Notes: a model not told the origin generated them from the letters alone. A stretch of 64,000 bases of DNA from Lutjanus erythropterus (GCA_020091685.1 CM034595.1:9137132-9201131); one strand, 5' to 3'; positions 25,001 to 31,828 are shown, counted from the first letter of the stretch. A program made the numbers and translations.

Positions 25001-28000
25001 TATTTGACTGACTGAACTCATTAGAAAATGTTATGAGCCTATAAGAAAATAGTTCTGCATTGATCTGCTGATTTTAAATTATAGTAGAATGTGATGATCT
25101 GTCCAGAAAATACAGTCTTCATCTTTCTCAGATGATCGTCTGAATGGCTGACTGTTTTTTCCTGGGGTGGTGATCATAGTGGTGTTGAGGTGTAGTTTGA
25201 GCAGTTTGTTTTATTAACAGAAGGAGGAGCAGTCTGACAGAGAGCGCTGGCAGCACCTGGCAGACCTGGCAGACTTTGCTCTGGCAATGAAGGTCACACT
25301 CATGAACATCAACTACCAGTCATTCAACAACTTCATGCTGCGCATTGGTATGTGCTAACTTGTCAGAATCAAAAGAAAAAACTTGATAGTTATGGAAATA
25401 TGGGGCAGGATTTGTGAGGCCAGTTCATCAGAAGTTAGTTCAGCATGTTGACTCACTTCACAGTTTGAATTAAATTTAGATTTTTGGGCTTAAAAATTAG
25501 AGCAACAATTGAATCTGCTTTCTGAACGATTTTTATGTAAAAATCCACTGGTGTTATTAAGGTATCCTAAATTTCCTGAAAAAAGACCCAGTAAAAGATA
25601 TGTGAAGAAGCCCATTTATGCCACTGAAAGACAAGATACCCCCATGGTAAGTCATAATAATGAGATAAAAAGTCAAATTCATGAGATAAAAGAGTCATAA
25701 TTTCAACTTTTTATCTCATAATTATGACTAACCATGGGGATATTTTCTGTTTCAGTGGCAAAAAAGGGCTTCCATAAAAAGATGATATAATAGCTGACAA
25801 GGTAAATTGGCAGTTCCTTTATTAAATCTGATATAATGCATCATGTGCATTATACTGACTTAATGAATGTGATAATTCACAAACATTGTGGGATAATTTC
25901 AAAGAAATTTCTGTTATGATACTTGCTGTCATTGCATATTTATCATGAAAGTTGGGGTAAATTTGCAGTTAATTTCAAAGAAAGTTCCAAGAGATTAAAT
26001 GGTAATTACCACCCACATCGTATGAAAATGACACTTGCAAATTATCACACACCTACCATGAAATTTGTGGGCAACTTTTTAGAAATTTCAGATATATTTC
26101 TTCGTAATTACCACCTATTTACCATGAAATTCTGGGATCTGAAGCCTTAAGTTTTACTCTTCATAATTTGTTTTTATAAATGTTAAAGACATCCTTTGGT
26201 TTCTTTAATTTCTCTGTGGATTTTGTGTTAAAGCAGTGGCTGCTGGTGTTACTGCCTCTCCAGATCACAGCTGTAAAATTCAGCTGTTAAACTGCTGACT
26301 GCCGCAGAGTGTAATGGAGCTGAAAGATGAACAAAACTATAAGAAACAAGAAATAAGGTTTAGAGCTGCATTAGATGAGGATTCAGGAGGCATTAAAAAG
26401 AAGATGGGAAGATTAGTCTTCACATTTTGCTTTGTGATCAATAAGTCATTACCATTAAATACAAAGGAACACAAATTAAAAAGCTTTAAAGGGATAGTTC
26501 ACCCAAAAATGTAAATGCAGTCATTATTTACTCACCCTCATGTTGATTGTAGGTCGGGTTTAGTGTTAAAGAGTGTTACAAAACACTGCTGGACTTTCAC
26601 AGGAAACAGTGTTGCAGAATCTCCTAAACAATGGAAGTTAATGGTGACCGGTTTTCAAACATAAAAAACAAATGAAAAAACCAAACATAAAATGCCTCCA
26701 TACTGCTCATCTGGTGTAATCCAAGTCTCCTAAAGTTCCAACATGCCATTTGCACACCGTCACACCACACACACACAGTTCAGACAGTGTGTATGTGCAT
26801 GTGATTGTGGCTCCAGGCTAAAAGTCTACAGTGAAGATTGAGGATAAAAACATTCTGTAAATTTTTTTTTTAGTCAGCTTGGCATGTCAGGGCTTCAGGA
26901 GACTTGGACTGCACAAGATGAGCAGTATGGAGGCATTTTATGTTTTTTTTTTTTTTTGGTTTGTTTGTTTTTTTTGCAGTTGTTTTTTTTACTATTGAAA
27001 ACCGGTCACCATTTACTTCCATTGTTTGCTGGAGCTTCACAGGAAAACAGTGTTGCACAATCTCCCAGTGTTTTGTGGACTAAAAAACTATGCATGAGGG
27101 TGAGTAGATAATGACTGGATTTTCATTTTTGAGTGAACTATCCCTTCAAACCTAATAATACCTGTTAGTTCAATATAAACAGTGTTTGGCTCATTGATCC
27201 ACTTGGAATAGAGAAAAGTGAAGCAGCCTGACGGCTGACTGGTTAGCCTTAATTTTGTAAAATATAATGAATGCTCAGGTTCAGGCAAGATCACAGAATA
27301 ATTCTTAGACATGCCTATAAAGCAAAGGTGTGTTTAACACAGCATGAATTTATATTAACTTGTCAAAATTGTAATTCAAAAACATGTAAAATTGCATTGT
27401 TGTCATTGGAATCCCTGTTTTTTTTTTTATCCCCCAAAGAAGGAGCAGCTTTCCGTTTTGGCAAAGTACCCATATGTGCAATGTGTCTGATTTATGGTCT
27501 CAACAGGTATAAATTTCACTTACAGTAACACAGTAGTCTTAATCTTCCATGTCACTTGTGTCAACACTCTCCTCCAGGTCTGAATAAGGGCGGAGTGTTA
27601 GCAGGAGTGATCGGTGCCAGAAAACCCCACTACGACATCTGGGGCAACACTGTGAACGTGGCCAGTCGCATGGAGTCCACGGGGGTCATGGGAAACATCC
27701 AGGTACAGCACTGTGCTTTAGTGAGGGGACAACATGCAGCAAAGGGTCGCTCTACCAGCTGAGCTACCAGGGAGCCCCCACAATGAATACTGAGAGTGGC
27801 TTTAAAGCTTTAGTGAAGCATAATGTTTCAGATAAACCGTGTCCAAATTTAGTCCAAGTTTAAAAAAGCAGCAGACATGAATTTGACTCCCTGAGTCTGA
27901 GTCCCTTTGCTGCATGTCATCCCCCCGCCCGTCTCTCTCTCCCTGTCCTGTCATATCTTCAGCTGTCCTATCAAAATACAGGAGTAAACAGGGTGCGTAC

Positions 28001-29188
28001 AGGGGCTAGAAATCCTTGAACAGACTTAAATTTTAATGTTGTGTCTGGATTTTGGATAAAGTGCTTGAAACTGCTTGGAACTGTAATTGCATCGCTTTCA
28101 TAATACCTATTATGGTAATTTTCATTATTGATTAATGTGTTGATCATTTTCTTCATTAACCAATCAGTTGTTTGGTCCATAAAATCTCAGATAATGGTGA
28201 AAAATGTCGATTTAAGTCCAAGATGACAACTTCAAATGTCTTGTTTTGTCCACAACCCAAAGATATTCAGTTTACTGTCAGAGGGGAGTAAAGAAACTGA
28301 AAAACATTCACATTTAAGAAACTGACACCAGAGAATTTGGCTTGTTATTTCTTTAAATATGTCTAACATGAAATAATCAAAATAGTTGGTGGTGAAATGA
28401 ATTATTGAACATGAAACATGAAACTTGTCTATAAAGTCTGTAAACTTGTCTATAATGTCTATAAAGGTTCTAGGCCATGAAGTCCAGGTTCAAAAAAAGT
28501 ACAGAAAATGTCTAAGTCTGTTATTGATCTCCTCTTGAAAAGTAAGAAAACAGTGGGGACAAGAGTTCTTGAAAGATATGTCCCCAATTATTGTTTTCTG
28601 AAGTCTCTCTATTGGTAGGAATTGTGATTACTGGTCCAGGAAGAGCTAAAAAGTATGAGAGGATTCATTTTTCCAAAATAAAAGTATACATTTCTTTGCT
28701 AAGTATATTAAGGTAATTCATATTCTGCATTTTTTAAAATCTAATTGGAAATCTGGCATATCATTTAATAAATACAAACAAGAATTTAAATTAAATTCTA
28801 TTTTAAAGGACTGATTTAGTGAATGAATGAACTGAATTCCAAAAACTTTTCAACAGATATCAATGCCAAAACACGTAGTTTACAGTTGTACTTTTTCTAA
28901 TGCCACTTTGCATATCCAACTATAAAGGCATACTATCTAACTTAAAATTTTCCTTAAACACAATGGCTCATGCAAACATTATCCCTTTTGATCATCACCT
29001 CTGACCCACCGGCAGTGTGTGCTGTCTGTATCTGCAGACCCTGCAGCCCTCTCCCTGTATTTCCTTATTTTTCCCTATTTTGCTGTGCGCAGGGTGCTGC
29101 ACCCACTGAAAACATCTGGATTCAGTGCCCTGAATCTATCTAAACAAATATGTCACGTTTTTTTCTGAGTAACAGTCTGAAAGCCTGC

Positions 29189-29234
<46 letters not shown>

Positions 29235-29422
29235 GCCCCCAGGTGGTGGAGGACTGCTACAACATCCTGAAGGAGTACGGCTTCCGTTTCGTGAGGAGGG
29301 GCCCCATCTTCGTGAAGGGGAAAGGAGAACTGCTCACATACTTTCTGAAGGGAAGAGACAAACAAGGCTCATTTATCAATGGCTCCTCAGTCACTCTGCC
29401 ACACCAGGTGGTGGACAGCTAA
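2864..29422 (+). CDS. adcy3: Adenylate cyclase type 3, 3' 19 coding exons (5' partial in window)
   Basis: Membrane adenylyl cyclase that converts ATP to cAMP and pyrophosphate. AC3 is the G(olf)-stimulated cyclase of olfactory and primary cilia. Joining the 19 exons listed separately gives 2,703 nt (900 residues plus stop) with consistent phases throughout. Order of domains: end of TM6, C1a cyclase domain (roughly residues 50-280 of this partial product), C1b linker (280-385), TM7-TM12 (about 400-617), C2a cyclase domain (635-870), and the AC3-type C-terminus ending PHQVVDS. C1a carries both metal-binding Asp residues (FADIVGF and GDCYYC). C2a carries the substrate-side Lys (KIKTIG), Asp (YDIWGN) and the N...R pair (NVASR). 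AC3 identity rests on [22 protein letters not shown] and the C-terminal tail, which match mammalian ADCY3 closely from memory. About 225 N-terminal residues are missing because the first coding exon lies before base 1. Whether this is paralogue a or b cannot be decided. Confidence 0.96.
3014..3589. other. adcy3 intron, no gene recognised
   Basis: AT-rich stretch with short GATTT direct repeats near 3226-3245; otherwise nothing. Confidence 0.5.
3590..3950 (-). mobile_element. LINE ORF2 3' fragment (L2/Rex-like reverse transcriptase C-terminus)
   Basis: Minus-strand frame reads [20 protein letters not shown], then [25 protein letters not shown]...[11 protein letters not shown], and after a +1 shift [19 protein letters not shown]. 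This is the classic end of many LINE ORF2 proteins (L.ILP.YD..RLQL..FMYK...IH.Y.TR...KYLGPK.WN.LP). It is frameshifted and truncated. Confidence 0.75.
3951..4512. other. adcy3 intron, possible old repeat at 4135-4380
   Basis: A poly(T) run at 4050-4066. The stretch with 'gccaatcagaaccgcttatttaatttggggtgggct' pattern (4299-4335) looks like dispersed fish repeat, family not identified. Confidence 0.3.
4513..4735. repeat. 28-bp minisatellite
   Basis: About seven to eight imperfect tandem units of GTGAGAAGTGATGGAGGAGT plus GTGAAGGT. The purine-rich strand is the + strand. It has no transposon ends. Confidence 0.9.
4736..5347. other. adcy3 intron, no recognised gene
   Basis: Contains C-runs near 4998-5017; open frames here on both strands are short and unlike known proteins. 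Confidence 0.5.
5348..5530. repeat. PIF/Harbinger-like MITE fragment
   Basis: Begins GGGGGGTGTTCCATCAAGA and holds 'cttaagctggttcatta' and 'aaccaggctaaa'. This resembles the widespread fish repeats that start 'gggcgttccacgaagcagg'. The far end was not located. Confidence 0.4.
5531..6659. other. adcy3 intron, nothing recognised
   Basis: AT-rich intronic DNA. Two related blocks occur near 5940-6010 and 6090-6190 ('ctgcatctagctgtt' / 'ctacatttagctgttt'). Confidence 0.5.
6660..6971 (-). mobile_element. LINE 3' coding fragment, family with RPRTxxxDYI motif (copy 1)
   Basis: Minus frame starts [20 protein letters not shown], then [20 protein letters not shown] and WGHLRI. This is the conserved ORF2 end of a fish LINE (GRPRT.WRDYIS.LAWE.LGIP). 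It diverges after WGHLRI. A second piece of the same motif lies at 32848-32985. Confidence 0.65.
7387..7612. mobile_element. TTAA fold-back MITE, copy 2 (one arm only)
   Basis: TTAAAAGGGATAGTTCACCC start, then the usual 'tcagccattatctactcaccctcatgctgatt' order of the family up to about 'ctccaacatatca'. The inverted second arm is missing. It ends about 70 bp before an adcy3 exon. Confidence 0.75.
7684..7814 (+). CDS. adcy3: adcy3 exon: entry to C1a cyclase domain
   Basis: 131 nt, phase 0 in and 2 out, acceptor CCCCACAG, donor GTAACT. Encodes [14 protein letters not shown] and [12 protein letters not shown], the helix that leads into the first cyclase homology domain. A half copy of the TTAA fold-back MITE ends about 70 bp upstream. 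Confidence 0.95.
7815..8551. other. adcy3 intron
   Basis: A (GTCT)n-like tract at 7830-7869; the rest is unremarkable. Confidence 0.6.
8552..8663 (+). CDS. adcy3: adcy3 exon: C1a first metal-binding Asp
   Basis: 112 nt, acceptor TTGTGCAG, donor GTGAGT. Encodes [20 protein letters not shown] followed by [18 protein letters not shown]. The D of FADIVGF is the first Mg-binding aspartate of class III cyclases. Confidence 0.96.
8664..10398. other. adcy3 intron
   Basis: A possible hAT-like remnant starts at 8885 ('ttagggctgggttaaa' with 'caaatcgatggtccagtattgat'). Otherwise no coding or repeat structure was recognised. Confidence 0.4.
10399..10526 (+). CDS. adcy3: adcy3 exon: C1a second metal-binding Asp
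   Basis: 128 nt, acceptor CCTGTCAG, donor GTGAGT. Encodes [20 protein letters not shown], then [20 protein letters not shown]. The D of LGDCYY is the second catalytic metal ligand and is intact. Confidence 0.96.
10909..11067 (+). CDS. adcy3: adcy3 exon: C1a core
   Basis: 159 nt, acceptor AACCATAG, donor GTGAGA. Encodes [20 protein letters not shown] and [20 protein letters not shown], the central sheet and the WSTDVT strand of the C1 domain. Confidence 0.96.
11068..11570. other. adcy3 intron, nothing firm
   Basis: A (TTC)n tract at about 11507-11535. The 'ttaacttttatttaaccaggcatgtcagtaagaac' stretch at 11250-11286 is a common fish dispersed repeat; its family is unknown to me. Confidence 0.4.
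11571..11699. repeat. Dispersed repeat family A, copy 1
   Basis: Shares an ordered match with 23740-23865 ('ggtacatagag', 'gcttgttaag', 'ctgaaatatgctaatgagg', 'ttcagacagaattttg'). The SINE at 11711-11913 inserted into this copy. Confidence 0.7.
11711..11913 (+). mobile_element. tRNA-derived SINE, full length with 11-bp target duplication
   Basis: Head has A-box-like TAGCTCGGTTGGTAGTG and B-box-like GGGTTCGACTCC. The body is CCCTTTGCTGCGTGTCAT and the tail a run of A. Exact duplicates CTTTTCCGGCC lie at 11700-11710 and 11914-11924, so it moved by target-primed reverse transcription and is fairly young. Confidence 0.9.
12262..13172 (-). mobile_element. DNA transposon remnant cluster with a Myb/SANT-like ORF
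   Basis: The minus-strand frame 12739 down to 12329 starts [20 protein letters not shown] and includes [20 protein letters not shown] and [13 protein letters not shown]. This fits the Myb/SANT-like DNA-binding domain found in PIF/Harbinger partner proteins and MSANTD genes. The left end TAGGGTTGGTCCAATAT at 12267 looks hAT-like, so two elements may be nested. Boundaries are approximate. Confidence 0.5.
13447..13612 (+). CDS. adcy3: adcy3 exon: end of C1a
   Basis: 166 nt, acceptor GGACCAG, donor GTGAGT. Encodes [20 protein letters not shown] and the C-terminal strand [12 protein letters not shown] of C1a, then the start of the variable linker (KNGINGV). Confidence 0.95.
13838..13957 (+). CDS. 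adcy3: adcy3 exon: variable C1b linker
   Basis: Exactly 40 codons, phase 0 to 0, acceptor TTCTTCTTAG, donor GTAAAC. Encodes a low-complexity Ser/Thr/Asn-rich linker ([14 protein letters not shown] to [12 protein letters not shown]), aligned with the NGSAHSSG...EKPEEQ stretch of mammalian ADCY3. It is poorly conserved, so the call rests on phase, position and the PEE motif. Confidence 0.85.
14000..14963. mobile_element. MITE-like block with inverted ends
   Basis: GGTTTGTGGTCACACTTTCT at the left is the approximate inverse of the right end around AGAGACCATAAATCC, and 'attcatagtgaattata' on the left inversely matches 'gattcactatgaatg' on the right. Inverted arms of about 130 bp flank unrelated sequence. 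Confidence 0.5.
14634..14681 (+). CDS. Candidate adcy3 cassette exon (16 codons)
   Basis: Pyrimidine-rich acceptor TTTATTTTTGGCAG, 48 open nucleotides ([16 protein letters not shown]) and donor GTAGAA. It would insert in phase 0 between the C1b linker exons 13838-13957 and 16354-16496 without shifting frame. A 48-nt frame is often open by chance, and it lies within a repeat-flanked block. Confidence 0.15.
14964..15963. other. adcy3 intron, nothing recognised
   Basis: AT-rich with short TAA/ATA-rich stretches at 15840-15900; no supported gene. Confidence 0.5.
15964..16033. repeat. (GATT)17 tetranucleotide microsatellite
   Basis: Seventy bases of perfect GATT repeat. Confidence 0.98.
16354..16496 (+). 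CDS. adcy3: adcy3 exon: conserved C1b block
   Basis: 143 nt, acceptor GGACTTCAG, donor GTAAGT. Encodes [20 protein letters not shown] and a charged helix ending [15 protein letters not shown]. The [12 protein letters not shown] motif is diagnostic of AC3. Confidence 0.96.
16497..17104. other. adcy3 intron, nothing recognised
   Basis: Ordinary intron sequence between the C1b and TM7 exons. Confidence 0.5.
17105..17266 (+). CDS. adcy3: adcy3 exon: TM7
   Basis: 162 nt, acceptor CTCATCAG, donor GTCAGT. Encodes [20 protein letters not shown], then [20 protein letters not shown], the seventh membrane helix. The last codon (Trp) is split with the next exon. Confidence 0.95.
17563..17650 (+). CDS. 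adcy3: adcy3 exon: TM8
   Basis: 88 nt, acceptor GTGAACAG, donor GTGAGT. Encodes [20 protein letters not shown] and LAAIFPR, the eighth membrane helix. Confidence 0.95.
17651..18964. other. adcy3 intron
   Basis: An isolated MITE end (TTAGGGTGAACTGTCCCTTAA, 18124-18144) matches the right terminus of the TTAA MITE family. A short GT tract lies at 18320-18342. No gene was recognised. Confidence 0.5.
18965..19160. repeat. 20-bp degenerate minisatellite
   Basis: About nine imperfect tandem units of the form CTTGTTACGTCGTTTTCGT. It is noncoding; the Phe/Val-rich open frames across it come from the repeat. Confidence 0.8.
19257..19500 (+). mobile_element. L1/Tx1-like LINE ORF2 fragment
   Basis: Plus frame reads [35 protein letters not shown] and, after a shift, [16 protein letters not shown]. 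This matches the post-RT region of L1-type ORF2 (FKYLGI..T..FKDL...; W..LPISLWGRISVLKMN). Frameshifted and short. Confidence 0.6.
19606..20262. mobile_element. hAT-type element with perfect 8-bp target duplication
   Basis: Terminal inverted repeats TAGGGATGCAC and GTGCATCCCTA. Both flanks carry CTTTTTAT (19598-19605 and 20263-20270). It is 657 bp, with telltale 'tacttgtactcggt' sub-terminal repeats at both ends and no transposase. Confidence 0.92.
20604..20720 (+). CDS. adcy3: adcy3 exon: TM9
   Basis: 39 codons, phase 0 to 0, acceptor TGTGTCAG, donor GTGAGC. Encodes [20 protein letters not shown], then the ninth membrane helix [18 protein letters not shown]. Confidence 0.95.
20721..21667. 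other. adcy3 intron, nothing recognised
   Basis: AT-rich intron between the TM9 exon and the TM10-11 exon. Confidence 0.5.
21668..21960 (+). CDS. adcy3: adcy3 exon: TM9-TM10 extracellular loop, TM10, TM11
   Basis: 293 nt, acceptor GTTTAG, donor GTGAGT. The loop [17 protein letters not shown] is followed by ten serines, mostly TCC codons, then [17 protein letters not shown]10 and TM11 follow ([20 protein letters not shown]). A GT inside TTGGTTCAGGTCAGT resembles a donor but the protein reads through it as VQVSHMV, as in mammals. No N-X-S/T sequon is present in the loop. Confidence 0.94.
22099..22180 (+). CDS. adcy3: adcy3 exon: TM12
   Basis: 82 nt, acceptor TTTGCAG, donor GTAAGT. Encodes [20 protein letters not shown] and FYYFSRH, the last membrane helix. 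The loop before it is about 25 residues shorter than in mammalian ADCY3 (it lacks the DLPMVALEQMQGFN stretch). Confidence 0.95.
22181..22739. other. adcy3 intron, nothing recognised
   Basis: No repeat ends or exon-like segments were seen. Confidence 0.5.
22740..22920. repeat. PIF/Harbinger-like MITE fragment
   Basis: 'accagaggggtgtactacaaagcagg' with 'acctgactagatcttcatgg' and 'gtcgggagcaggtt' follows the order of a well-known fish repeat. Ends are not defined. Confidence 0.5.
22921..23739. other. adcy3 intron, nothing recognised
   Basis: No supported gene; possibly the remainder of the MITE at its left. Confidence 0.4.
23740..23865. repeat. Dispersed repeat family A, copy 2
   Basis: Same order of words as 11571-11699, including 'tggtacatagag', 'gaaatatgctaatgagg' and 'cagacagaattttg'. 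Confidence 0.7.
23975..24133 (+). CDS. adcy3: adcy3 exon: C2 entry helix
   Basis: 53 codons, acceptor GGCTGCAG, donor GTAAGA. Encodes [20 protein letters not shown] and [20 protein letters not shown], the signalling helix into the second cyclase domain. Confidence 0.96.
24404..24550 (+). CDS. adcy3: adcy3 exon: C2a start
   Basis: 49 codons, acceptor TGTCCCAG, donor GTAAGC. Encodes [20 protein letters not shown] and [20 protein letters not shown]. As normal for C2 domains, the metal-binding Asp is replaced (FASIPNF). Confidence 0.96.
24857..24970 (+). CDS. adcy3: adcy3 exon: C2a adenine-binding Lys
   Basis: 38 codons, acceptor CCTGTCAG, donor GTCAGC. Encodes [20 protein letters not shown] and [11 protein letters not shown]. 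The Lys of KIKTIG contacts the adenine ring. Confidence 0.95.
25221..25347 (+). CDS. adcy3: adcy3 exon: C2a middle
   Basis: 127 nt, acceptor TTAACAG, donor GTATGT. Encodes [20 protein letters not shown] and [13 protein letters not shown]. Confidence 0.95.
25606..25773. mobile_element. Fold-back MITE, about 168 bp
   Basis: GAAGCCCATTTATGCCACTG at the left is inverted as CAGTGGCAAAAAAGGGCTTC at the right, and 'gagataaaaagt' faces 'actttttatctc'. The two arms fill the whole element. No clear target duplication was seen. Confidence 0.8.
25774..26485. repeat. adcy3 intron with short diverged direct repeats
   Basis: Between 25920 and 26150 words such as 'aattaccaccnattaccatgaaatt' recur two to three times. 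Likely an old dispersed repeat; the rest is plain intron. Confidence 0.4.
26486..27149. mobile_element. TTAA fold-back MITE, copy 3
   Basis: Left end TTAAAGGGATAGTTCACCC, right end GAGTGAACTATCCCTTCAA with a decayed TTAA. The central loop carries a CA-rich tract near 26760-26780 and a long T tract near 26946-26990. Confidence 0.85.
27578..27702 (+). CDS. adcy3: adcy3 exon: C2a catalytic Asn/Arg and CaMKII-site region
   Basis: 125 nt, acceptor CTCCAG, donor GTACAG. Encodes [20 protein letters not shown] and [19 protein letters not shown]. The Asn and Arg of NVASR stabilise the transition state and the Asp of YDIWG reads adenine. The Ser of RMES (codon 27676-27678) aligns, from memory, with the Ser1076 CaMKII site of mammalian AC3. 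Confidence 0.96.
27725..27780 (-). mobile_element. SINE head fragment, antisense
   Basis: The inverse strand reads CCCTGGTAGCTCAGCTGGTA then GAGCGACCCTTTGCTGCATG. This is an A-box tRNA-like head fused directly to the SINE body with the B-box missing. It is not a functional tRNA gene. Confidence 0.65.
27896..27981 (+). mobile_element. SINE tail fragment, sense
   Basis: 'ccctttgctgcatgtcat', 'tctctctccctgtcctgt' and 'cttcagctgtcct' match the body of the SINE at 11711-11913. Confidence 0.7.
27985..28096. repeat. Dispersed repeat family B, copy 1
   Basis: 'gaaatccttgaacagacttaaattttaatg' and 'tgtaattgcatcgctttcataat' match 35436-35590 in order. Confidence 0.6.
28097..28390 (+). mobile_element. 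Dispersed MITE family C, copy 1
   Basis: 'ttttcattattgattaatgtgttgat', 'cagttgtttggtccataaaat', 'aagatgacaacttcaaatgtcttg' and 'aaagatattcagtttactgtc' define this very common fish repeat; four more copies or pieces lie in the window. Confidence 0.75.
28391..29192. other. Last adcy3 intron, no recognised feature
   Basis: AT-rich unique-looking intron up to the TG tract. Confidence 0.5.
29193..29232 (+). repeat. (TG)20 microsatellite at the last adcy3 acceptor
   Basis: Forty bases of uninterrupted TG, followed by TTGCCCCCAG and the exon. The tract occupies the usual branch point and polypyrimidine zone. Confidence 0.97.
29243..29422 (+). CDS. adcy3: adcy3 last coding exon, stop TAA
   Basis: 59 codons plus TAA, acceptor TTGCCCCCAG. 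Encodes [20 protein letters not shown] and the AC3 tail [15 protein letters not shown] (TG)20 run ends 10 bp before the exon and a (CA)n run starts 3 bp after the stop codon. Confidence 0.96.
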   Translation: MVEDCYNILKEYGFRFVRRGPIFVKGKGELLTYFLKGRDKQGSFINGSSVTLPHQVVDS

Positions 29423-29424
29423 GG

Positions 29425-29458
<34 letters not shown>

Positions 29459-29938
29459 CACATGTAGTGTGTGATGGATGCAGAGAGGGCGGAGGAGAGA
29501 GTTTTTGGAATGAGAGGTCATTTGCCTAAAAATCCTCCAATACCTGGTCCTGGAAGATACTACTGACCCACTTTATACATACCACTCATCACTGAACACA
29601 CACACGTTCATGGAAAGATATCTGCCCTAGTACATATTGTATTGGAGTTTGAATGTCATGAATTACATGAATGACTGAAGTGAAATGATTAGAAACTGAA
29701 TGCATCACTGTAAAAGACAGATAGAGACAGACTGTATAAGATTAAAACAGGACAAATGAAAATAATTCGACCATATAATAGTAAGTTCAAACAGGATAAC
29801 AACTGCTCATATCAACTACTTGAAAATATAACAAAAATGCACTTTGCACTTACAATATTAAGAAATATTTTGAAAAGATTTGCTCTAGAATATATCCCTT
29901 TTTTCTTGGTCCATGACCTAACTTTTCACAAAATGTAA
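29423..29938 (+). other. adcy3: adcy3 proximal 3' UTR (end uncertain)
   Basis: Sequence after the stop codon with no repeat other than the CA run. A weak ATTAAA poly(A) variant lies at 29741-29746. A much longer 3' UTR reaching the strong AATAAA at 36779 cannot be ruled out. Confidence 0.4.
29426..29456 (+). repeat. (AC)15 microsatellite just after the adcy3 stop
   Basis: Thirty-one bases of AC beginning at 29426, three bases after the TAA stop. It is complementary to the TG tract at 29193-29232. Confidence 0.97.
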
Positions 29939-30005
29939 TTAGGACTGTAACAATTATTTTCATTGTCAATTAATCTGTTGATTATTTTCTTGATTAATCA
30001 GTTAT
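29939..30005 (+). mobile_element. MITE family C, 5' piece cut off by a TTAA MITE
   Basis: 'taggactgtaacaattattttcattgtcaattaatctg' start of family C, broken at 30006 by MITE copy 4. Confidence 0.65.
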
Positions 30006-30647
30006 TTGAATGGATAGTTCACTCAAATATGAAAATTCAGTCATTATCTACTCATTCCCATGTTGATTGAAGGTCAGGTTTAGTTTTTAATCCATAAGAC
30101 ACTGCTGGAGTTTCACAGGAAAGCAGTGTTGCAGAATCTCCCAAACAATGGAAGTGAATGGTGACCAATTTTCAAATGTAAAGAAAACAACAGAATAAAA
30201 ACATAAAATGCCTCCATACTGCTCATCTGGTGTAATCCAAGTCTCCTAAAGCTCCAACATGCCAAGTTGACCACAAAAATTTTATTTGCATCATGTTTTT
30301 ATCCTCAATCTTCACTGTAGATCTTTAGCTTGGAGCCACAATCACATGCACACTGTCTGAAGTGTGTGTGTGTGTGTGTGTGTGGTGTGACAGTGTGCAA
30401 ACAGCATTTCGGGGCTTTAGGAGACTTGGATTACACGAGAGGAGCAGTATGGAGGCATTTTATGTTTTTTTCCCAGTTCTTTTTTACATTTGAAAACTGG
30501 TCACCATTCACTTCCATTATTTGAGAGAATCTGCAACTGTTTTCCTGTGAAACTCCAACACTGTTTTGGGGACTAAAAAACTAACCCCAACCTTCAATCC
30601 GCATGAGGATGACTGAATTTTCATGTATGGGTGAACTATCCTTTTAA
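30006..30647. mobile_element. TTAA fold-back MITE, copy 4
   Basis: Left end TGGATAGTTCACTC and right end GGGTGAACTATCCTTTTAA. The two arms are inverted and the loop holds a (GT)11 tract at 30362-30383. Confidence 0.85.
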
Positions 30648-30715
30648 TCCTGTCACAATCTTGTCACTTGTAAAATACGTCCAAAATTACTGGAGCACAC
30701 AGACATACGTCTTTC

Positions 30716-30900
30716 CTGTAACAATTATTTCCATTATCAATTAATCTGTCAATAATTTTCTTGAAAAATTGATTAGTTGTCTAGTCAATCTAATGTCAGT
30801 AAATGGTGAAAATGTCACTTAGTGTTTCCCAGAGTCCAAGGTGTCCTCAGAAACCAGAAAGAAACCAGAAAATATTCACATTTAAAGAGAGAGAAACAAA
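30716..30900 (+). mobile_element. MITE family C, copy 2 (5' part)
   Basis: 'gtaacaattatttccattatcaattaatctg', 'attgattagttgtctagtcaa' and 'tttcccagagtccaagg' in family order. Confidence 0.65.
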
Positions 30901-31284
30901 ACAGAACAGTCAGTGGAATCAGTGAGCAGCACAATGTACATGCAAGAATATCCAGAGGTCATATCTCACATCAGACACAGGAAGGGAAGGAGCAGGCTCT
31001 ACTGGTAGGACATGTCCTCTAGTCTTTGTTAGCTGAGAAGACTGTACAGGTCTTTAAAAAGGCCATTGCTAACAAGTGGTTCAATGAGACAAGAGGGGTT
31101 TTCGGGGATGTTAAGCGTCATCACACCAAACACTTGTCACATAGTGGTGGTGACAGTGAAGTCATGTGACTGTACTGCAGCTTATTTTTAAGCTAACAGT
31201 ACCTTTAGCATTACTTCAGGTGATTGCATTTACCTTCAAAAATCAGAAAAGTGGTGTCTGAATCATAAGCTTTTGTTTTCCACA

Positions 31285-31595
31285 AAACAGAGTTGCAACA
31301 ATATAATCAATCATTAATCGATTATTAAATTAATCTACATCTATTTTGATAATCAGTTAATCATTTTGAGTCATTTTTAATAAGAAAATGTCGAGCTCTC
31401 TTTCTGGTTTCTTTACTCCTCTCTGATGAAACTGAATATCTTTGCATTGTGGACAAAAAAGACATCTGATAACATTATCTTGGACTTTGGGAAGCACTTA
31501 TTGATTTTTTACCATTTTCTGACATTTTATAGACCAAACAACTAATCAGTTAATGGAGATAATAATTTACAGATTAATAGATTATTATGAAAATA
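31285..31595 (-). mobile_element. MITE family C, copy 3 (inverted)
   Basis: Reverse-strand order of the family: 'ggtttctttactcctctctgatgaaactgaatatctttgc' and 'gacattttatagaccaaacaactaatcagtt'. Confidence 0.75.
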
Positions 31596-31825
31596 GTTTA
31601 GTTTAGAGTTTAGTTTCTGCACCGATCCAAAATCCACTGAAAACCCCCCTTTGTGAAAGAAACCAGAACGATGCTAACTTTAGGGTTGGCCAGTTAAAAT
31701 ATGTCATCCCTGCTGTGCTACTTTTAGTTCACTTCATTTATTTATTTGTCCTTTTTGTCTTTATTTGACAGCAGACAGTATCAAGACAGTGGGGTTAATT
31801 GAAATACAGTGATGGTCTCTATGTC

Positions 31826-31828
<3 letters not shown>

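Noticed and set aside
27735-27780. tRNA gene on the minus strand
   Set aside because: Only the D-arm half is present, fused directly to the SINE body.
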